From Delphinapterus leucas (Eukaryota; Chordata; Mammalia; Artiodactyla; Monodontidae): DNA of 64,000 nucleotides. Each line of letters opens with the position of its first letter. Position 1 is the stretch's first letter. A model generated the notes under the pieces. The model was not told where the DNA came from. It searched no databases and was given only the letters and a program-made list of their open reading frames with translations. Made by a program: the position numbers and the translations under genes. Below are positions 60,183 to 64,000 of the stretch, one piece after another. Location: contig NW_022098031.1 of NCBI RefSeq assembly GCF_002288925.2, positions 4,769,483-4,833,482 of the forward strand. The letters are read 5' to 3'.

Positions 60183-60527
60183 GGGCTTCCCTGGTGGCGC
60201 AGTGGTTAAAAATCCGCCTGCTAATGCAGGGGACATGTGTTCGAGCCTTGGTCCGGGAAGATCCCACATGCTGCGGAGCAACTAAGCCCGTGTGCCACAA
60301 CTACTGAGCCTGTGTTCTGGAGCCTGTGAACCACAACTACTGAAGCCCACGCGCCTAGAGCTCTTGCTGCGCAACAAGAGAAGCCACCGCAGTGAGAAGC
60401 CTGCGCACCGCAACGAAGAGTAGCCCTCACTTACCGCAACTAGAGAAAGCCCGCGCGCAGCAATGAAGACCCAACGCAACCAAAAATAAATAAATAAAAT
60501 CAATAAATTTATTTAAAAAAGAAAAAA
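60183..60527 (+). repeat. Long CHR-type SINE
   Basis: GGGCTTCCCTGGTGGCGCAG head, long body and (AAAT)n tail. The target-site duplication AAGAAATTAGTTTCTG is visible on both sides, the second copy starting just after the tail. Confidence 0.95.
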
Positions 60528-61149
60528 AGAAATTAGTTTCTGTCACCAGCTGGAATTTCAGTAACATCCTAGTCCTGTACCAAAGGAGAGCAGGAGTATT
60601 GAGTGTGTCTAGGATTTAAAGCAGAATTCAATTCATTGTTAGCAGATGCAAGACTGATGAGAGTGGGAGATAGCTGAGGTAGGGAAATATTTTAGAATAC
60701 TTTCCAAGTTTTTAAAAGACCTACGTGTGAACTTTTAATAGCACGCTACTATGAAAACTTCTGATTTTTAAAAAAAAATAAATTATGGGAATTCTACTTT
60801 GCCATGAGGGAGACGGGAACCAGAGATTAAGAAGAAGAAGCTTCAAAGGGCAAATGAAGCCTCTCCTGTGATAGTTTGTCTCAGATAAAGTTGCTTTCTG
60901 CTAAAAAAAAGAAAAGAAAAAAAACCCCAAAGACCAAAGAAATCTGCCTGCAAGGGTGTTTGATACAAGTGTTTGATGCTAACACACCCTCAGCCCCTTC
61001 CAGACTAAAGTTGTATGTGTATTATGAAAGAGCCAAAGTTCTCAAACGGCTCGGGATTCGTGGCAAAGTTTTGTTTTTACCATCTCTTGATAATATTAGA
61101 GTGAAATTAAATAGTGATTGAAAACAGTATGGTGTCTTCGAGTGAAGTC
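60528..61149. other. Intergenic, no gene seen
   Basis: Contains an A-rich run at 60902-60930. An 81-codon plus frame at 60876-61121 starts in this run and has no known features. Confidence 0.4.
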
Positions 61150-61189
61150 CTACACTTTAGTTCTTTGTATTTTGCTATAGTTTAAAAAT

Positions 61190-62035
61190 ATATGCATATG
61201 CTGGTGGGAAGGTAAAATGATGCAGCCACGGTGGGAAACAGTATAGCAGTTCCTTAAAAAATTAAACATAGGGGCTTCCCTGGTGGCGCGGTGGTTGAGA
61301 GTTCGCCTGCCGATGCAGGGGACACGGGTTCGTGCCCCGGTCCGGGAAGATCCCACATGCCGCGGAGCGGCTGGGCCCGTGAGCCATGGCCGCTGAGCCT
61401 GAGCGTCCGGAGCCTGTGCTCCGCAACGGGAGAGGCCACAACAGTGAGAGGCCCGCGTACCGAAAAAAAAAAAAAAAATTAAACATAGGATTACCATACA
61501 AGCCAGCAGTTCTGCTTCTGTGTTTATACACAAAAGAACTGAAAGTAGGGACTTGATATTTGTACACCCATGTTCATAGCAACATTATTCACAGGAGCAA
61601 AAGTGGAAACAACCCAAATGTCCATCAATGGATGATGAATAAAAAAGTGTGGTATATACATATGATGGAATGTCAGTCAGCCTTAAGAAGGGAGGAAATT
61701 CTGATATATGCTACAACGTGGAAGAAACTCGAGGACATGCTAAGTGAAAAAAGTCAGACAGAAGGACAAATATTGTATGACTCCACTTCTATGAGGTACC
61801 TAGTCAAATTCATAGAGACAGAAAATAGAATGGGAGGAATGGGGAGTTATTGATTAATGGGTAGTTTCAGTTTAGGAAGGTGAAGTTCTGGAGATGGATG
61901 GTGGTAATGGTTGTGCAACAATGTGATTGTACATAATGCCGCTGAACTGTACTCTCAGAAATGGTTACAGTGGTAAATCTTATGACATGTATATCTTAGC
62001 AGAATAAAAAACCCCAGACATTTCACATAAAAAAA
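61190..62035 (+). repeat. L1 3' UTR fragment, interrupted by a CHR SINE
   Basis: ATGCTGGTGGGAAGGTAAAA, CACCCATGTTCATAGCAACA, AAATGTCCATCAATGGATGA and the end AGCAGAATAAAAAACCCC give a long L1 3' region. The 97-codon frame at 61560-61853 comes from this repeat. Confidence 0.88.
61272..61477 (+). repeat. CHR-type SINE nested in L1
   Basis: GGGCTTCCCTGGTGGCGCGG to poly(A), with AAATTAAACATAGG on both sides as target-site duplication. It is younger than the L1 around it. Confidence 0.95.
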
Positions 62036-63278
62036 TACATGCATATGCAATGAGTTTTTCCCTTGAATAAACAGCTTCTTTCCTTATAACGCATAGTTGA
62101 GAATAAAAAGCGTTTTGTCAGATTCAGTCAAGCATTCCTGTGGGAATCCTAGTTAATTAGATTGCAGTGTCAAGCCAGGCAATGGTTACTATGATGGGGG
62201 GATAAAGGAGCCTTGGGAATTTTAGTCTTGCAAACCTAGAAGTGGTAAGGTATAAAGTGCAGTACTTTTATCGATATTTGTTTGTGGGTTCACTTGTTCA
62301 TTGAGGATGTATGGAATGGAAACAATGGGTATGGAAAACAATGGGTGTATGGAAAACAATGGGTAAAGACAGGTGGGCAGGAATACGTATGTGGTGTTGG
62401 GGGGTGAAGAGAGTTAAGGGGTTGGTGGACGGGGCAGTAAAAAAGCCATCCCGATAAGAGGGAGGATTATATAAAAGCAAGTAGTGAGACAAAAGGATGG
62501 GTTGTGTGAGGTCAGGCTACGGAGGGAGTTCAGATTTGGTGTATAAGTAATAGGCATTCATGGCAGATTCTTGTTCTGGTTTTTCGGGCACTGCATACAT
62601 CAAAATAGAAATCCTTTCCAATAGTGAGATTGTATTCTTCAGCAGAGAGGAAAAGATATGCCTTTCAGCCTTCAGAATTCTCCATTCCTTTTTATAAGGG
62701 CTCTGCTATGTGCAAAGATTCTTTAAAACGTTTGTGCATGGAAAAATGAAGCCATTACAAAGAAGGCAAATTATATTTGCACAGCGCACAATGACTGCAC
62801 TCCAGTGATCCTAGTAAATGGCAAAACTGATAACTGGGTTCTTAAAATCCATTCCTGTGACAGACTCATTGCCATTTCTCCTTATCTGATTTGCTTTTTT
62901 TAAAGGCTGAGGTGAAGGTCACGATGCATTGACTTGTGGCATAAATATAAATGTTTCCTTCACTTTTTTCTTCTGACATCATCTACTAGCTGGAGAACAT
63001 GGAGACTTTTTGTTTGATTTGGAGAAGGCAGAGTATTTACCAATGGCTGAAGAGTGATTAAGAAATAATGTAACTTCAAAGAGTGTAAGGAGAGAGGCCT
63101 AGATAAAGATTGCCTGGATCTCTTCTGGATATTATGGGAAGTTGACTTAGGTTAAATTTGAACAAGTCCTGTTGGATAGGTCATTGAAAGTTAAGAATAA
63201 GCTTAAGTGTCTTGGGTGTTGTAAAAACATTGTCTACAATGGTAGTCCCTTGCACGGTGTGAGAGGCTGACTTTGCTA
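62036..63278. other. Intergenic, no gene seen
   Basis: Mostly AT-rich. A local repeat of AACAATGGGTATGGAAAAC-like units lies at 62315-62365. Confidence 0.45.
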
Positions 63279-63288
63279 TCAGGATCTT

Positions 63289-63588
63289 TTTTATTTTTTT
63301 AATTTATTTTATTGAAGTATAGTTGATTTACAGTGTTGTGTTAATTTCTGCTGTACAGCAAAGTGATTCAGTTATACATATATATATATATATATATATA
63401 CATTCTTTTTCATATTCTTTTCCATATGGTTTATCACAGGATATTGAACATAGTTCCCTGGGCTCTACAGTAGGATCTTGTTGTTTATCCATTCTGTATA
63501 TAATGGTTTGCACCTGCTAATCCCAAACTCCCAATCCATCCCTCCCTCACCCACCTTCCCTCTTGGCAACCACAAGTCTGTTCTGCTG
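63289..63588 (-). repeat. 5'-truncated L1 insertion, with (TA)n inside
   Basis: This is a cetartiodactyl L1 3' end in minus orientation, starting at a T-rich tail on the left. The 10-bp target-site duplication TCAGGATCTT is perfect (63279-63288 and 63589-63598). A (TA)n run lies at about 63376-63400. It is a simple target-primed insertion. Confidence 0.92.
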
Positions 63589-63598
63589 TCAGGATCTT

Positions 63599-64000
63599 AT
63601 AATAAAATTTCAAATCCCAGTATTTGAAAAATGCTTGCTCCTACTTCCTAGGTGTGGGTGAAACAGTTTTCAAATACTGCAGTTAGTAAAGGTAGTGTGA
63701 GCCATTTGAGTGTAATCATTAAATATTACTAACAAAGGGAAAGAAGGTCTTAAAACAAGTGTCTACAGGGATAGGCCACATGTTGGTGAAAATTGCTATT
63801 AATTTTTAGGGATTTTTTGAGAGCCAGGCTCAAGCAGATTTCTTCTTTTTGGCTAATGGAAAGCTAACATGAATTATGATAGTGCAGAAAAGGACCAAAC
63901 TATAGTTTTCATTTCTAACAAAGCCGCAAAAAAAATTTAAAGGGTAGAAAGTACTCAGCATGTGTCATTTGTCATGAAGCCTAGATTCTGTTTAGCACAG
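63599..64000. other. Intergenic end of window, no gene seen
   Basis: AT-rich, unassigned. Confidence 0.4.

Noticed and set aside
61560..61853. 97-codon plus frame with HQWMMNKKVWYIHMMECQSA
   Set aside because: It is the usual chance frame of an L1 3' UTR.
1..64000. CRISPR arrays, operons, phage, integrons or tRNA genes
   Set aside because: The DNA is vertebrate. The tRNA-like A and B boxes belong to SINEs, and no spaced short repeats of CRISPR type occur.

Overview
The window is vertebrate nuclear DNA, most likely from a cetacean and probably a toothed whale. The main clue is at least 16 copies of tRNA-derived SINEs of the CHR type. They have 5' ends such as GGCTTCCCTGGTGGCGCAG, poly(A) tails and, in many copies, visible target-site duplications. 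Cetartiodactyl-type L1 3' ends and old mammalian MIR, MER and L1M fragments are also present. Genes are split by GT-AG introns, so most open frames of 60-150 codons are chance or repeat-derived.

Bases 358-8708 hold the last 11 coding exons of NAP1L1 (histone chaperone) on the + strand. They encode residues 70-391 of the 391-residue protein as I remember the human sequence; the 5' exons lie outside the window. The 3' UTR follows, and a possible alternative last exon lies at 10827. A decayed RPS15 processed pseudogene (minus strand) sits at about 12794-13255. Bases 13260-23380 are intergenic and filled with old repeats.

A CpG island (about 23380-25760) holds the + strand gene PHLDA1 (TDAG51): the coding exon, a 437-bp intron just after the stop codon, and a long 3' UTR exon. 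NAP1L1 followed by PHLDA1 in the same orientation matches the order I recall from human chromosome 12.

The standout structure is a head-to-tail duplication of 4475/4474 bp inside PHLDA1: 25229-29703 and 29704-34177. Each unit carries about the last 69 codons, the stop codon, the intron with both splice sites, most of the 3' UTR and the end of a CHR SINE. The copies look almost identical; I found one homopolymer difference. It is therefore either a very recent duplication or an assembly artefact. Separately, a run of eight C at 24703-24710 puts the upstream long-isoform reading frame out of register with the PH domain.

From about 34830 to 64000 I find no gene. This part holds SINEs, L1 3' ends, MIRs, a MER5A, nested DNA transposons, microsatellites and some single-copy-looking stretches, one with a cluster of palindromic bZIP-like motifs (41130-41380). 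I see no CRISPR array, operon, tRNA or rRNA gene, or recognisable virus.
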